Below, one piece after another: positions 1 to 8,664 of a stretch of 64,000 bases of DNA. Where the stretch lies: positions 186,001-250,000 of the forward strand of contig NZ_NKJI01000002.1 of the NCBI RefSeq assembly GCF_002277815.1, given 5' to 3'. How positions within the stretch are numbered: the first letter of the stretch is position 1; every line of letters starts with the position of its first letter. The position numbers and the translations under genes were made by a program. Under the pieces are notes generated by a model. The model saw only the letters and a program-made list of their open reading frames with translations, was not told where the DNA came from and did not search any database. The DNA comes from Pseudomonas sp. ERMR1:02. GTDB taxonomy: Bacteria; Pseudomonadota; Gammaproteobacteria; Pseudomonadales; Pseudomonadaceae.

Positions 1-291
1 GCGCACAGTAATTCTCCGACAACGGCATGGGCAGAACAAAGCAAAAAATTTCCTAGTCGATACTCTGAGGAACAGGTGAGATTCAATGACCTTGGATCTG
101 ACAGCGATAGCTCTAGCTTGGCTGCTGGGGCGGACGTCTTTACGTTTAAAAAATCACCAAGCCCCGCGTCCTCTTCAAGATCTAAACCTACGTCACAACA
201 ATTAACGCCAGCTCAAAAAGCGAAAGCAAGAGATGAGAAAATAGCCGCCATTAGAAGCGCCGATAGAAGGTCAGGTAATAGTCGCCGCTAA
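1..291 (+). CDS. 3' end of an unknown protein (partial)
   Basis: The frame is open from the first base to a TAA at 289-291, so these are the last 96 codons of a gene that begins upstream; a GTG at 76 lies inside this frame and need not be a start. The visible part is rich in Ser, Lys, Gln and Arg, with a low-complexity Ser/Pro/Lys stretch in the middle and a strongly basic end (RRSGNSRR). No domain is recognised. Base composition is clearly more AT-rich than the rest of the window, which fits acquired DNA such as a toxin or effector tail, but that is inference only. Confidence 0.6.
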   Translation, partial: AHSNSPTTAWAEQSKKFPSRYSEEQVRFNDLGSDSDSSSLAAGADVFTFKKSPSPASSSRSKPTSQQLTPAQKAKARDEKIAAIRSADRRSGNSRR

Positions 292-318
292 CAGTAGGAG
301 CATTTTAGCGCCTTGGTC

Positions 319-337
319 GTTCCCGCTCGGCGGGAAC
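319..337. terminator. Possible terminator hairpin
   Basis: Perfect 7-bp stem (GTTCCCG / CGGGAAC) with a 5-base loop, 28 bases after the partial gene ends. It is followed by TTCTTG and not a clean T-run, so termination is plausible but not proven. It lies between convergent genes. Confidence 0.4.
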
Positions 338-367
338 TTCTTGACTAATTATCTACATTTCAATGGG

Positions 368-1132
368 TTATGAGTTCAACCCACTAACCCGAGCAAACTC
401 CACCAACCCACCGTCATGGCCAAGTCCCAACTTGTCCATGGCGGTTCTTTTTTGTCTGCTGATGGTTTTTTCACTTCGGTTCAACTGCGCAGCAATCTGC
501 CGGCCAGACAGTCCCTGAACAAACAATCGCACCACCTCCAGCTCCCGCTCTGAAAGACTCACCGAAGGTCCGTCATCGCCGCAGGAATACAGGCTTTGGG
601 CATCCAGAATCCCGGCGAAGGTAGGGCAAAGGTGTCGTCGACCTCTGGTCACACTGTTTACCGCCCGTTTAAGTTCACTCAACGGACTTCGCTTGTCGAA
701 CAGGCCGCTGACACCAGCGTTAAGCAGCGCTTGCAGCAAGGAAGGATTGCGCAACATCGTCATCACGATCAGCGGAACATGTGCGAAGTGACGCCTCAAG
801 TACCCCATCAGCGCCAGGCCATCAGGAAATCGACCGTAGGGCATCGAGTAATCGCTGATCACCAGGTCACAAGGTGTGCACTCCAGATGAGCGATGAGTT
901 CATCGGCATTGGTAGCCAGAGCGACAATGGAGAATGCGGATTCGCCAGACGCACGCAAGGCCGTTTCGACCCCCATCAGCACCACAGGGTGGTCGTCGGC
1001 CAGGATGATGCGCAGCGGCTGGTTAAGACGATGCCTGTGCGATACGGGTGTATCTTCACAGGCATTGTCGAGGCAGGGTTGAAACCGTATGGATCGAGGC
1101 GTGTGTTCCAGCTTCATGAAAAATCTCGACAA
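368..1132 (-). CDS. NarL/FixJ-type response regulator
   Basis: Two-domain DNA-binding response regulator of 254 residues. The receiver domain starts near residue 40 (LRIILADDHPV, acidic pair D46/D47) and carries the likely phosphoacceptor D94 in VISDYSMP. A LuxR-type helix-turn-helix follows at about 190-250 (SERELEVVRLFVQGLSGRQI). Some 40 residues precede the receiver domain, so a start at the second Met (residue 6) or later is possible. No histidine kinase is adjacent. It lies 37 bases downstream of a second LuxR-type regulator on the same strand, so the two may be co-transcribed. Targets cannot be told from sequence. Confidence 0.85.
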   Translation of the reverse strand: MSRFFMKLEHTPRSIRFQPCLDNACEDTPVSHRHRLNQPLRIILADDHPVVLMGVETALRASGESAFSIVALATNADELIAHLECTPCDLVISDYSMPYGRFPDGLALMGYLRRHFAHVPLIVMTMLRNPSLLQALLNAGVSGLFDKRSPLSELKRAVNSVTRGRRHLCPTFAGILDAQSLYSCGDDGPSVSLSERELEVVRLFVQGLSGRQIAAQLNRSEKTISRQKRTAMDKLGLGHDGGLVEFARVSGLNS

Positions 1133-1169
1133 GGGTCAATGGCACGCTGACCGCTGAAGAGAGGTTGAT

Positions 1170-1469
1170 TCACGAAGATTGAATCAAGCCTTGTTCCAGC
1201 GCCTTGGCCATGGCGGCCCAGCGCGATCTCACGCCAAACTTTCGGCGGATATTGCTAAAGTGGTAATTCACGCCAGCCTCGCTGCAGGCGCAGATCTGTG
1301 CGATTTCCCAGGACGACTTTCCGGCTACACCCCATTTCAAAACTTCTTTTTCCCTGGCCGTTAGCAAGATGGCTTCAGGTTGTGGAGGTGGCTGAGGCTG
1401 GAAATTGACCGGAGCTGGCGATGATCGAACTGAAGCAGTTGTTGAGCGATACATAAGCGAATCTCCCAT
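1170..1469 (-). CDS. Small orphan LuxR-type HTH protein
   Basis: A 99-residue protein that is almost only a LuxR-family helix-turn-helix: a Pro/Gln-rich lead of about 35 residues, then LTAREKEVLKWGVAGKSSWE and a recognition-helix region around VNYHFSNIRRKFGV. It has neither a receiver nor an autoinducer-binding domain, so it is an orphan DNA-binding module. The core resembles the C-terminal half of quorum-sensing LuxR solos. It precedes the response regulator gene on the same strand. It could be a remnant of a longer LuxR solo or a genuine small regulator. Confidence 0.75.
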   Translation of the reverse strand: MGDSLMYRSTTASVRSSPAPVNFQPQPPPQPEAILLTAREKEVLKWGVAGKSSWEIAQICACSEAGVNYHFSNIRRKFGVRSRWAAMAKALEQGLIQSS

Positions 1470-1917
1470 TCATCATCATTGACGGCGTGGGCGCGGCAGA
1501 ATCTTCCTACATCTTGATGGCGTGGTTCGCGCGACCGGCCTTCAGGCACCTGTACAGTGCTGAAAGCACAGTTTTCTTATATCGCGATTCTTGCACCTTG
1601 GAACCTGTCACAAATTACAGGTAGCGGACTTTAATCAGATGTCGTTGAAATGGCTGTCAGCGAAAGCGCATCAGTTTGTAGGAGTTGTCTCTGGGTTTCC
1701 TGGGCGTAGGACTGAGCGCTAATTTTCTGATTAGGCAGGTTTTTATCCTCGGGGAAGACGAGCAAGACGATAAAAACTGATGACCCGAAAATGCTTGAGG
1801 CGCTGGTGTCGATCGTTGGGCAACTTCATGGCCGCCCGTCGATTTGAAATGTCATGCTGGCGCGTTTTACGATTTCAGATAGGGTTGTGACAAGGAACAC
1901 GCGCGACAGGAGACCTC
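1470..1917. other. Divergent intergenic region, 448 bp
   Basis: Lies between the minus-strand LuxR gene and plus-strand aruH, so it should hold both promoters. The one clear structure is the long hairpin at 1739-1777, described separately. No supported gene was seen. Confidence 0.5.
1739..1777. repeat. Nested inverted repeat upstream of aruH
   Basis: Outer arms GTTTTTATC and GATAAAAAC (9 bp, perfect) enclose a 21-base interior that itself holds CTCG...CGAG. It ends 140 bases before aruH. It could be a terminator-like structure or an operator; no T-run follows on the plus strand. Confidence 0.4.
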
Positions 1918-3105
1918 ATGCGCTACTCAGCTTTGACCCAACGCATCGCCGGTGACGGAGCGGCGGCGTGGCAGATTCATGATCGGGCGCTGGAACTGCG
2001 CCAACAGGGTGTCGATGTACTGTTGCTGTCGATCGGCGACCCTGACTTCGATACACCCCATCCCATTGTCCTGGCCGCTATCGACAGCCTCATGGCCGGC
2101 GACACGCACTATCCCCCTGTACGCGGCACTCAAGGGTTGCGCGACAGCATTGCCCGTCGGCACCGACAGCGCAGTGGTCAGGTAGTGAGCGCCGAGCATG
2201 TCATCGTCATGCCCGGCGCCCAGTGTGCGGTGTACTCAGTAGCGCAGTGTCTGCTCGATCCGGGCGATGAAGTGATTGTCGCCGAACCGATGTACGTCAC
2301 TTATGAAGGCGTGTTCGGTGCCATCGGCGCGAAGGTGTTACCGGTGGCCGTGCGTCCGGAGAACGGTTTTCGAGTCGACCCGCAAGATGTCGCGGCACTG
2401 ATCAGCCCGAAGACCCGTGCCATTTTGTTGAACAGCCCGAACAATCCGTCCGGCGCCAGCTTACCGTTGGAGGTCTGGCAGGAACTGGCATCGCTGTGTG
2501 TCCATCACGACCTGTGGTTGATCAGCGATGAGGTCTACAGCGATCTGTTGTACGAGGGCGAGCACATCAGTCCGGCCAGTCTGCAGGGCATGGCCGAGCG
2601 CACGGCAACCATCAATAGCTTGTCCAAGTCCCATGCCATGAGCGGCTGGCGGGTCGGCTGGGTCATCGGTCCCGAAACCCTGGTCGATCATCTGGACCAT
2701 CTGTCGTTGTGCATGTTGTTTGGCATTCCCGAGTTCATTCAAAACGCCGCGCAACTGGCGCTGGACGAGGATCTGCCGGAAGTGGCACTGATGCGCGAGG
2801 AGTATCGTCAGCGGCGCGACCTGGTGTGTTCGAGCTTGAGCCATTGTCCGGGCATCCGGGTCGTTCGCCCGGATGGTGGGATGTTCGTGATGGTTGATGT
2901 GCGCAAGACCGGGCTGACTGCTCAGCAATTCGCCGGGCGGTTGCTGGAAGGTTATGGCGTGTCCGTGCTGGCGGGGGAAGCATTCGGGCCGAGTGCGGCG
3001 GGGCATATTCGCCTCGGATTGGTGGTTGACCGACCGAAGCTGGCCGATGCCTGCCGGCGCATTGCGCTGTGTGCGATGAATTTGCTGGAGGCGCGGCGGG
3101 CCTGA
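1918..3105 (+). CDS. aruH: Arginine:pyruvate transaminase-like PLP enzyme
   Basis: Fold-type I aminotransferase of 395 residues, very close along its whole length to Pseudomonas AruH, which transfers the alpha-amino group of L-arginine to pyruvate and gives 2-ketoarginine. Visible landmarks are the N-terminal MRYS...TQRIAGDGAAAW, the cofactor-loop motif NSPNNPSGAS and the PLP lysine K237 in SLSKSHAMSGWR. The ATG has a good ribosome site (AGGAGA, 7 bases ahead). In P. aeruginosa aruH sits with aruI (2-ketoarginine decarboxylase); no aruI is seen here, so the pathway must be completed elsewhere or this copy has a shifted substrate. Cytoplasmic. Confidence 0.85.
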   Translation: MRYSALTQRIAGDGAAAWQIHDRALELRQQGVDVLLLSIGDPDFDTPHPIVLAAIDSLMAGDTHYPPVRGTQGLRDSIARRHRQRSGQVVSAEHVIVMPGAQCAVYSVAQCLLDPGDEVIVAEPMYVTYEGVFGAIGAKVLPVAVRPENGFRVDPQDVAALISPKTRAILLNSPNNPSGASLPLEVWQELASLCVHHDLWLISDEVYSDLLYEGEHISPASLQGMAERTATINSLSKSHAMSGWRVGWVIGPETLVDHLDHLSLCMLFGIPEFIQNAAQLALDEDLPEVALMREEYRQRRDLVCSSLSHCPGIRVVRPDGGMFVMVDVRKTGLTAQQFAGRLLEGYGVSVLAGEAFGPSAAGHIRLGLVVDRPKLADACRRIALCAMNLLEARRA

Positions 3106-3126
3106 AGATTTGTGTCGATTTTGATG

Positions 3127-3223
3127 GCCTCTTCGCGGGCAAGCCCGCTCCCACAAGGATTGAGTTCGAACACAGATCCTGTGATCGACGCATGACCCTG
3201 TGGGAGCGGGCTTGCCCGCGAAG
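3127..3223. repeat. REP pair (BIME)
   Basis: Two inverted copies of the Pseudomonas REP (arms 3127-3158 and 3197-3223, variant GTGGGAGCGGGCTTGCCC) about 38 bases apart, between the convergent ends of aruH and kguD. Confidence 0.9.
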
Positions 3224-3247
3224 ACTGACTGACAGACGCCGGATCCC

Positions 3248-4225
3248 TTAAGCCTTCCACGTTTGAGGATTCACCAGATTCCCCGGCCGCTCACCCGCCA
3301 GTGCCGCCAGCAGATTGTTTACCGCACACTCGGCCATCGCCTCCCGTGTCTCATTGGTCGCCGAGCCAATGTGCGGCGTCGCCACCACGTTGTTCAACTG
3401 CAACAGCGGCGAGTCAGCATTCAGCGGCTCGCGCTCGAACACATCCAGCCCCGCCGCGCGAATCTGCCCGATACGCAACGCCTCGATCAGCGCCGCTTCG
3501 TCCACCACTTTACCTCTTGAGATATTGATGAAGATCGTTTCCGCACGCATCAGGGCGAACTGCGCGGCACCGATCAGTCCCTCGGTTTCAGCAGTCAGCG
3601 GCAGCGTCAGGCAAACGAAATCGGCCTCCTGCAACAACGCCGGCAAACTGCGGTACTGCGCGTTGAATCGCTGTTCCACTGCCGGTTTCGGCGAGTGGCT
3701 GTGATAGATCACTGGCATGCCAAAACCAAAATGCCCACGCTGGGCCAAGGCTTCGCCGATGCGTCCCATGCCGATGATGCCGAGAGTTTTACCGTGCACA
3801 TCGCTGCCGAAATGCTCGGTGCCGATGTTGCGCTGCCACTGGCCGGCGCGAACCATGGTTGCCAGTTCCACCACGCGCCGGGCCGTCGCCAGGATCAGCG
3901 CGAAACCGGTGTCGGCGGTGGTTTCGGTGAGTACGTCCGGGGTGTTGGTCAGCAGGATTCGCCGCTCGGTCAGGTAGTCGATGTCGTAGTTGTCGACACC
4001 CACGGAGACGCTGGCAATCGCTTGAAGATTCGGCGCGAGATCGAGCAGCTCGGCATCGAGCTTCAGACTGGCGCCGAGCAGGCCATGGGCGCGGGGCAGG
4101 GCCTGGCGCAATTGCGCCAAACCTTCAACGTCGAGCTTGTCGATCAACGTCACTTCAGCCTGCTCTTGCAGGCGAGCCATCAGCAGCGGCGAGAGTTTCT
4201 TGTACAGCACAACCTGCTTTTTCAT
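3248..4225 (-). CDS. kguD: 2-ketogluconate (6-phosphate) reductase
   Basis: D-isomer-specific 2-hydroxyacid dehydrogenase of 325 residues. The Rossmann motif GIIGMGRIG is at about 149-157 and the catalytic triad is R237 (SRGKVVD), E266 (DVFEREP) and H285 (PHIGSA). It is the last gene of the kgu operon, 21 bases after kguT. In Pseudomonas KguD reduces 2-keto-6-phosphogluconate with NAD(P)H to 6-phosphogluconate, which feeds the Entner-Doudoroff pathway. The neighbours make this role much more likely than general hydroxypyruvate/glyoxylate reduction by the related GhrB group. Confidence 0.9.
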   Translation of the reverse strand: MKKQVVLYKKLSPLLMARLQEQAEVTLIDKLDVEGLAQLRQALPRAHGLLGASLKLDAELLDLAPNLQAIASVSVGVDNYDIDYLTERRILLTNTPDVLTETTADTGFALILATARRVVELATMVRAGQWQRNIGTEHFGSDVHGKTLGIIGMGRIGEALAQRGHFGFGMPVIYHSHSPKPAVEQRFNAQYRSLPALLQEADFVCLTLPLTAETEGLIGAAQFALMRAETIFINISRGKVVDEAALIEALRIGQIRAAGLDVFEREPLNADSPLLQLNNVVATPHIGSATNETREAMAECAVNNLLAALAGERPGNLVNPQTWKA

Positions 4226-4246
4226 CGTGGTTTTCTCTACGTCAAT

Positions 4247-5539
4247 TCAGGAGTGGGCGGGGCTGGGCGCGGCGACCGAGGGCCGTTCCCGGTCACTGGC
4301 GCCGGGCTTGAGGAAAATCGTCAGCACCACCGAGAGCATCAAAGCGCCGCTCATCAACAGGTACGAGGCGCCGGGCGAACCGGTGGAGCTGTTCAGGTAA
4401 CCGACCAGATAGGAGCCGCCGAAAGAACCGAGGGCGCCCATGCTATTGATCAAAGCCATGGCGCCACCGGCGACGTTGGCCGGGAGGATTTCCGGGATGA
4501 TCGCGAAAAACGGCCCGTAAGGCGCGTACATGCAGGCGCCGGCAATCACCAGCAAGGTGTAGGACCACCAGAAATGTTCGGCGCCCAACGCGTAGGAACC
4601 GTAGAACGCAATGGAGGCGATCAGCAGTGGCGGCCAGACGAAGCGTTTGCGCTTTTGCAGTTTGTCCGAGCCCCAGGACACCAGCAGCATGCCGATCACC
4701 GCCGCCAGGTACGGCAGCGCCGACAGCCAGCCGGCTTCGATCATGTCCATCTGCGCGCCCGCCTTAAGGATCGACGGCAGCCACAGCACGAAACCGTAGA
4801 CGCCGATGCTCCAACAGAAAAACTGCAAGGCCAGGATGATCACTTTCGGCGAGCGAAAGGCTTCGGCGTAGTTCTTCACCGCTTTGATGCCGACCTGTTC
4901 GGCGGCGAGGGCGCTTTCCAGGTCCTGCCTTTCCTGATCGCTGAGCCACTTGGCTTGCGCCGGACGATCATCGGCCAGACGCCACCAGATGAACGCCCAG
5001 AGCACTGCCGGCAAGCCTTCAACGATGAACATCCAGCGCCAGCTGAAATGCTGCACCAGATACCCCGAGACCACCGACATCCACAGCATGGTTACCGGGT
5101 TGCCAAGGATCAGGAAGGTATTTGCTCGCGAGCGTTCGGCACGGGTGAACCAGTGGCACAGGTAAATCAGCATCGCCGGCATCACCGCGGCCTCGACCAC
5201 ACCGAGCATGAAACGAATGACGATTAGCCAATAGGCGTTGGAGACGATCCCGGTCAAGGTCGCCAGACCACCCCAAAGGATCAGGCTGACGAAGATCAGT
5301 TTCTTCACACTGTGCTTCTGGGCGTAGATCGCACCCGGCACCTGGAAGAAAAAGTAGCCGAGGAAGAACAGCGCGCCGAGCATCGACGACAGGCCCGGGG
5401 TGATCATCAGGTCGGCGGCCATGCCGGAGGCGGCGGCGAAGCCGTAGTTAGCGCGGTCCAGGTACGCCAGGCTGTAGGTGATAAACACGATGGGCATGAT
5501 GTACCACCAGCGGCGGGCGGCGAGCGTTGCGGTTTTCAT
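4247..5539 (-). CDS. kguT: 2-ketogluconate transporter (MFS)
   Basis: Major facilitator of the anion:cation symporter type, 430 residues with 12 predicted membrane helices, starting MKTATLAARRWWYIMPIVF. The start at 5539 is chosen because an AGGAGCACC ribosome site precedes it; the frame extends further up but only through REP sequence. It takes up 2-ketogluconate made in the periplasm from gluconate. It lies between kguK and kguD; the 122 bases up to kguK hold the inner REP arm of a pair whose outer arm falls inside kguK. Confidence 0.9.
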   Translation of the reverse strand: MKTATLAARRWWYIMPIVFITYSLAYLDRANYGFAAASGMAADLMITPGLSSMLGALFFLGYFFFQVPGAIYAQKHSVKKLIFVSLILWGGLATLTGIVSNAYWLIVIRFMLGVVEAAVMPAMLIYLCHWFTRAERSRANTFLILGNPVTMLWMSVVSGYLVQHFSWRWMFIVEGLPAVLWAFIWWRLADDRPAQAKWLSDQERQDLESALAAEQVGIKAVKNYAEAFRSPKVIILALQFFCWSIGVYGFVLWLPSILKAGAQMDMIEAGWLSALPYLAAVIGMLLVSWGSDKLQKRKRFVWPPLLIASIAFYGSYALGAEHFWWSYTLLVIAGACMYAPYGPFFAIIPEILPANVAGGAMALINSMGALGSFGGSYLVGYLNSSTGSPGASYLLMSGALMLSVVLTIFLKPGASDRERPSVAAPSPAHS

Positions 5540-5609
5540 GAGTGGTGCTCCTGAGCTTGTTGTTTTTGTCGCAGCAGGTAACGGTTTTAAATCTTCAGTG
5601 ACTGTGCGG

Positions 5610-5708
5610 GCCTCATCGCGAGCAAGCCCGCTCCCACAGGGATTTTTGGTGACCCTCGGATTTATGTGCCACACAAAACCCTTGTGGGAGCGGGCTTGCC
5701 CGCGAAGG
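5610..5708. repeat. REP pair overlapping the end of kguK
   Basis: Arms 5610-5640 and 5681-5708, in inverted orientation. The second arm lies inside the kguK frame, whose TAA is at 5662-5664 in the spacer, so the REP encodes the C-terminal residues of KguK. Confidence 0.9.
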
Positions 5709-6648
5709 CGGCCTCAAATTCGATGGACATCTCGGACCGGGTCGGCAACCCCTCCATATCTCCCCGGCTCTGCACCGCCCGGCTGCCAATCCAGTTGGCG
5801 CGCTTCACGGCGTCGGCAAAGCTGTGGTTTTCCAGCAATGCGCTGATCATGCCGACGGCAAAACCATCACCGGCGCCGACCGTGTCGACCACCGTTTCCA
5901 CCGGCACGCCCGCCACGAAACCTTCATTTAGATGCGTGCGGTAATACGCGCCGTGCGGCCCAAGCTTGATCGCCACGGCTTCGGCGCCCTGATCGAGGTA
6001 GAACGCCGCGATGTCGGCGGGGTCTTCGAAGCCGGTCAGCAAGCGACCTTCGCTCAGCCCCGGCAGCACCCAGTGGGCGAGGGCGGCGAGGCGGTTGATT
6101 TCGCTGATCATCTGTTGCTGGCTGGCCCACAGGCTTGGGCGCAGGTTCGGGTCGAAAGAAATGCTGCGCCCGGCTTCGCGCATGCAGGTCATCAATTCGA
6201 AGGACATCTGCCGTGCTGTTTCCGACAGTGCCGGGGGAATGCCGGTGGCGTGCAAGTGCCGCGCCTTGAGCAACTGCGGGATGATCGATTGCGGCGACAA
6301 ATGACTCGCCGCCGAACCGCGCCGAAAGTATTCGACAACCGGATCATCGCCATCATCGGTGCGTGATTTGAATTGAAAACCGGTTGGATGTGCCTCGTCG
6401 ATAGCGACGTGGCTGCAATCCAGACCTTCCTTTTTCAGGGTATCGACCACGAAACGACCCAGGGAATCGGCGCCGACCCGGCTCAACCATGCCACCTTGA
6501 ATCCCAGCCGCGACAAACCGATGGCGACGTTGCTGTCAGCCCCGGCAATGCGCTTGTGGAAGTGATCGACGTTGGCCAGGTCGCCGTTCTGATCGGCAAC
6601 GAGCATCGCCATGGTTTCGCCGAACGACAGAATATCGATCTCAGACAT
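5662..6648 (-). CDS. kguK: 2-ketogluconate kinase (PfkB family)
   Basis: Ribokinase/PfkB-family sugar kinase of 328 residues that phosphorylates 2-ketogluconate to the 6-phosphate with ATP. The N-terminal substrate motif GGADSN-like (AGADSNVAIGLSRLG) is near residue 36, and the anion hole plus catalytic base D261 is in DTVGAGDGF. The start at 6648 overlaps the kguE stop by 8 bases, so the two are translationally coupled. Oddity: the last 16 or so residues (AAFAGKPAPTRVLCGT) are read straight from a REP element, so the native C-terminus appears to have been replaced. The catalytic core is intact. Confidence 0.9.
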   Translation of the reverse strand: MSEIDILSFGETMAMLVADQNGDLANVDHFHKRIAGADSNVAIGLSRLGFKVAWLSRVGADSLGRFVVDTLKKEGLDCSHVAIDEAHPTGFQFKSRTDDGDDPVVEYFRRGSAASHLSPQSIIPQLLKARHLHATGIPPALSETARQMSFELMTCMREAGRSISFDPNLRPSLWASQQQMISEINRLAALAHWVLPGLSEGRLLTGFEDPADIAAFYLDQGAEAVAIKLGPHGAYYRTHLNEGFVAGVPVETVVDTVGAGDGFAVGMISALLENHSFADAVKRANWIGSRAVQSRGDMEGLPTRSEMSIEFEAAFAGKPAPTRVLCGT

Positions 6649-7441
6649 GAGCGTTCTCCAGGCCTGCTTTACCCTGATAACCAAAGTGACCCAGGCTGGC
6701 GAGGACCGCGACATGCTCGGTGGTGAGCTGTACCAGGTCGTCGCCTTGCAGCGGATATTCCGCAGCCCGCATCACGTTTTGGGCCATGTGCCGCAGCAGT
6801 TGTTCCCATAAATGCAGGTCGCTGTCGGCAGGCGGTATGGCGACAAGCTTGCCATCGGCCCGGCGTGAGACGGCTTTGCAATGCACATAGCCAACGTGGC
6901 GTCCGAGCAGCCGCGCCGCGCTATTGGCGGACTGGTCTTGCCAATGCCAGTTGCCGATGTCGAAGGTCATTTTGATTGGCAAATGGTGCTGCTCGACCGC
7001 TGCGAAAAAACGCTGGAACGGTTCGATGCGCCCGCCGTGCAGGGTCTGGTCGTTTTCCACCAGCAATTGCACTGTGCTTTTTTCCAATATTCGAGCGAGG
7101 GTCTGCAGGTCACTGGTGTCGGTGAAGTAACCCAGGGACACTTTCAGCCATTTGGCGCCGAATGCCTGGGCGCGTTGCAGGGTGTTGATCAGTTCCGGAT
7201 TTGGTTTCGACTGGCCGGCCGGCCACAGTTCCATTGGTGAGGAATACACGCTCTCCAGACCTTGGGCCTGGGTATTGTTGGCCAGTTTTGCGGGGTCCTC
7301 GTCGGTCAGCAATTCTTCGCGCCATTCGATGCGCGTTGCGCCGGCGGCGGCCAGCACATCGATGAAACTGCCCTGTCCGCGTTGGCGCACGAGGTCGGCG
7401 CCGTAGCTGGAGAGGCTGATGGAAACGGCTGGTTTGTTCAT
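6641..7441 (-). CDS. kguE: Sugar-phosphate isomerase/epimerase-like KguE
   Basis: TIM-barrel protein of the AP-endonuclease-2/xylose-isomerase-like superfamily, 266 residues, beginning MNKPAVSISLSSYGADLV. It is the first structural gene of the kgu operon. Its exact reaction in 2-ketogluconate use is not settled in the literature I know; the family usually epimerises or isomerises keto sugars with a divalent metal (conserved Glu/His/Asp positions, e.g. LVENDQTLHGG and MTFDIGNWHW). The start at 7441 has AGAGGT 8 bases ahead, directly abutting a PtxS operator; longer in-frame extensions run into REP sequence. Confidence 0.85.
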   Translation of the reverse strand: MNKPAVSISLSSYGADLVRQRGQGSFIDVLAAAGATRIEWREELLTDEDPAKLANNTQAQGLESVYSSPMELWPAGQSKPNPELINTLQRAQAFGAKWLKVSLGYFTDTSDLQTLARILEKSTVQLLVENDQTLHGGRIEPFQRFFAAVEQHHLPIKMTFDIGNWHWQDQSANSAARLLGRHVGYVHCKAVSRRADGKLVAIPPADSDLHLWEQLLRHMAQNVMRAAEYPLQGDDLVQLTTEHVAVLASLGHFGYQGKAGLENAHV

Positions 7442-7455
7442 TGTTTTTCTACCTC

Positions 7456-7469
7456 TGAAACCGGTTTCA
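7456..7469. promoter_or_regulatory. PtxS operator at kguE
   Basis: Perfect 14-bp palindrome TGAAACCGGTTTCA, the published PtxS site of Pseudomonas, centred about 21 bases before the kguE start. Binding here would block the kgu promoter or its early transcription; 2-ketogluconate releases PtxS. Confidence 0.93.
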
Positions 7470-7505
7470 TTTTTGTTCAAAAAAATATTGGGGTGGTCTT
7501 GCAGA

Positions 7506-7578
7506 CCTCTTCGCGGGCAAGCCTCGCTCCTACAAGGGCATTGCATTCCTCTGTAGGAGCGAGGCTTGCCCGCGAAGG
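7506..7578. repeat. REP pair between ptxS and kguE
   Basis: Arms 7506-7537 and 7550-7578 with a short 12-base spacer, lying between the ptxS stop (7584) and the kguE operator. Confidence 0.9.
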
Positions 7579-7583
7579 CGGCC

Positions 7584-8612
7584 TCATGTTGAAACGCGCC
7601 TTGTCGTAGACCCCCGCACAATCAACCGCGCTGAAAAATCCATCGTCCGCACGGGCCCGTCATCCCCGCGCAAGCGCTTGAGCAAACATTCAAACGCACT
7701 CGCCCCGATCTCGGCAGTCGGCTGGGCGAGGGCGGTAATGCCGCTGCCTACCAGTGGATACCAATCCAGGTCATCGAGGGCGATCAGGCCCACGTCTTCA
7801 AACAGATTGCACTTGAGTTCACGCAACGCCTGGGTGCTGCCCAGCGCCGCAATCCCGTTCGCGCAGAACAGCGCTTTCGGGCCGGGGCCGGGAGTTTCGA
7901 GAAAGATTTTCAGCTTCGCCGTCAGCTCGCTGCCGGTCTCGATCAACGTTCCACGAAGCGCCGGGCGCTTGGCGATCTGTGCCTTGAAGCTGCCGGCCCG
8001 CTCGATCCGCGAACTGGTGCCGTCAAAGGGTTCGGTAACCAGCACCACATCGCGATAGCCACGTTCTTCAAGGTGGGCGAGGGCGATTTCGACGGCTGCC
8101 GGGTTGTCCAGCCCGACCATGTCGCTTTCAAGGTACTCGACCTTGCGATCCACCAGCACCAGGGGCATTTCCCGGTGCAGTTCATGCAATTCGTCGCGGT
8201 GATGGCCGAGGGTGTTCACGATCAGGCCTTCGATGTTGTAGGAACGCAGCAAGGCCAGGTGCTGGCGCTCCTGCTCGTCATCGCGATCGGTGTTGCACAC
8301 CACCAGGCTGTAGCCGTGCTGACGGCAGGCGGTTTCCACCCCGTGCATCACGGCAATCGAATAAGGGTTACGGATGTCGGCGACCAGCATGCCAATCAGG
8401 CGGGTCCGTCCGCGTTTCAGGCCGCGGGCCATCTGGTTCGGGCGGTAGCCCAGCTCGGCAATCGCCTGTTCGATGCGCAAGGCAATGGCATCGGAGAGCA
8501 GGGCGCGGTCTTCGCCGATGAATCGCGACACGCTGGCCTTGGAAACCTTGGCGTGTTCAGCGACATCAAGCATGGTCACGCGGCTGCGCTGGGCGGCGGA
8601 GAAATCGTTCAC
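7584..8612 (-). CDS. ptxS: LacI-family repressor PtxS
   Basis: LacI/GalR repressor of 342 residues. The helix-turn-helix is at about 14-35 (MLDVAEHAKVSKASVSRFIG), followed by the hinge helix and a periplasmic-binding-like effector domain (LIGMLVADIRNPYSIAVM onward). It is identified as PtxS by its place directly upstream of kguEKTD and by two identical PtxS palindromes, one before kguE and one before its own start, which implies autorepression. The known effector is 2-ketogluconate. In P. aeruginosa PtxS also controls ptxR and toxA-related genes; nothing here bears on that. Confidence 0.93.
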   Translation of the reverse strand: MNDFSAAQRSRVTMLDVAEHAKVSKASVSRFIGEDRALLSDAIALRIEQAIAELGYRPNQMARGLKRGRTRLIGMLVADIRNPYSIAVMHGVETACRQHGYSLVVCNTDRDDEQERQHLALLRSYNIEGLIVNTLGHHRDELHELHREMPLVLVDRKVEYLESDMVGLDNPAAVEIALAHLEERGYRDVVLVTEPFDGTSSRIERAGSFKAQIAKRPALRGTLIETGSELTAKLKIFLETPGPGPKALFCANGIAALGSTQALRELKCNLFEDVGLIALDDLDWYPLVGSGITALAQPTAEIGASAFECLLKRLRGDDGPVRTMDFSARLIVRGSTTRRVST

Positions 8613-8664
8613 GGGCGAAAACCTTGTTATTGGATTTATAAGGTCTGTGCATTTGCGAAAGCAC

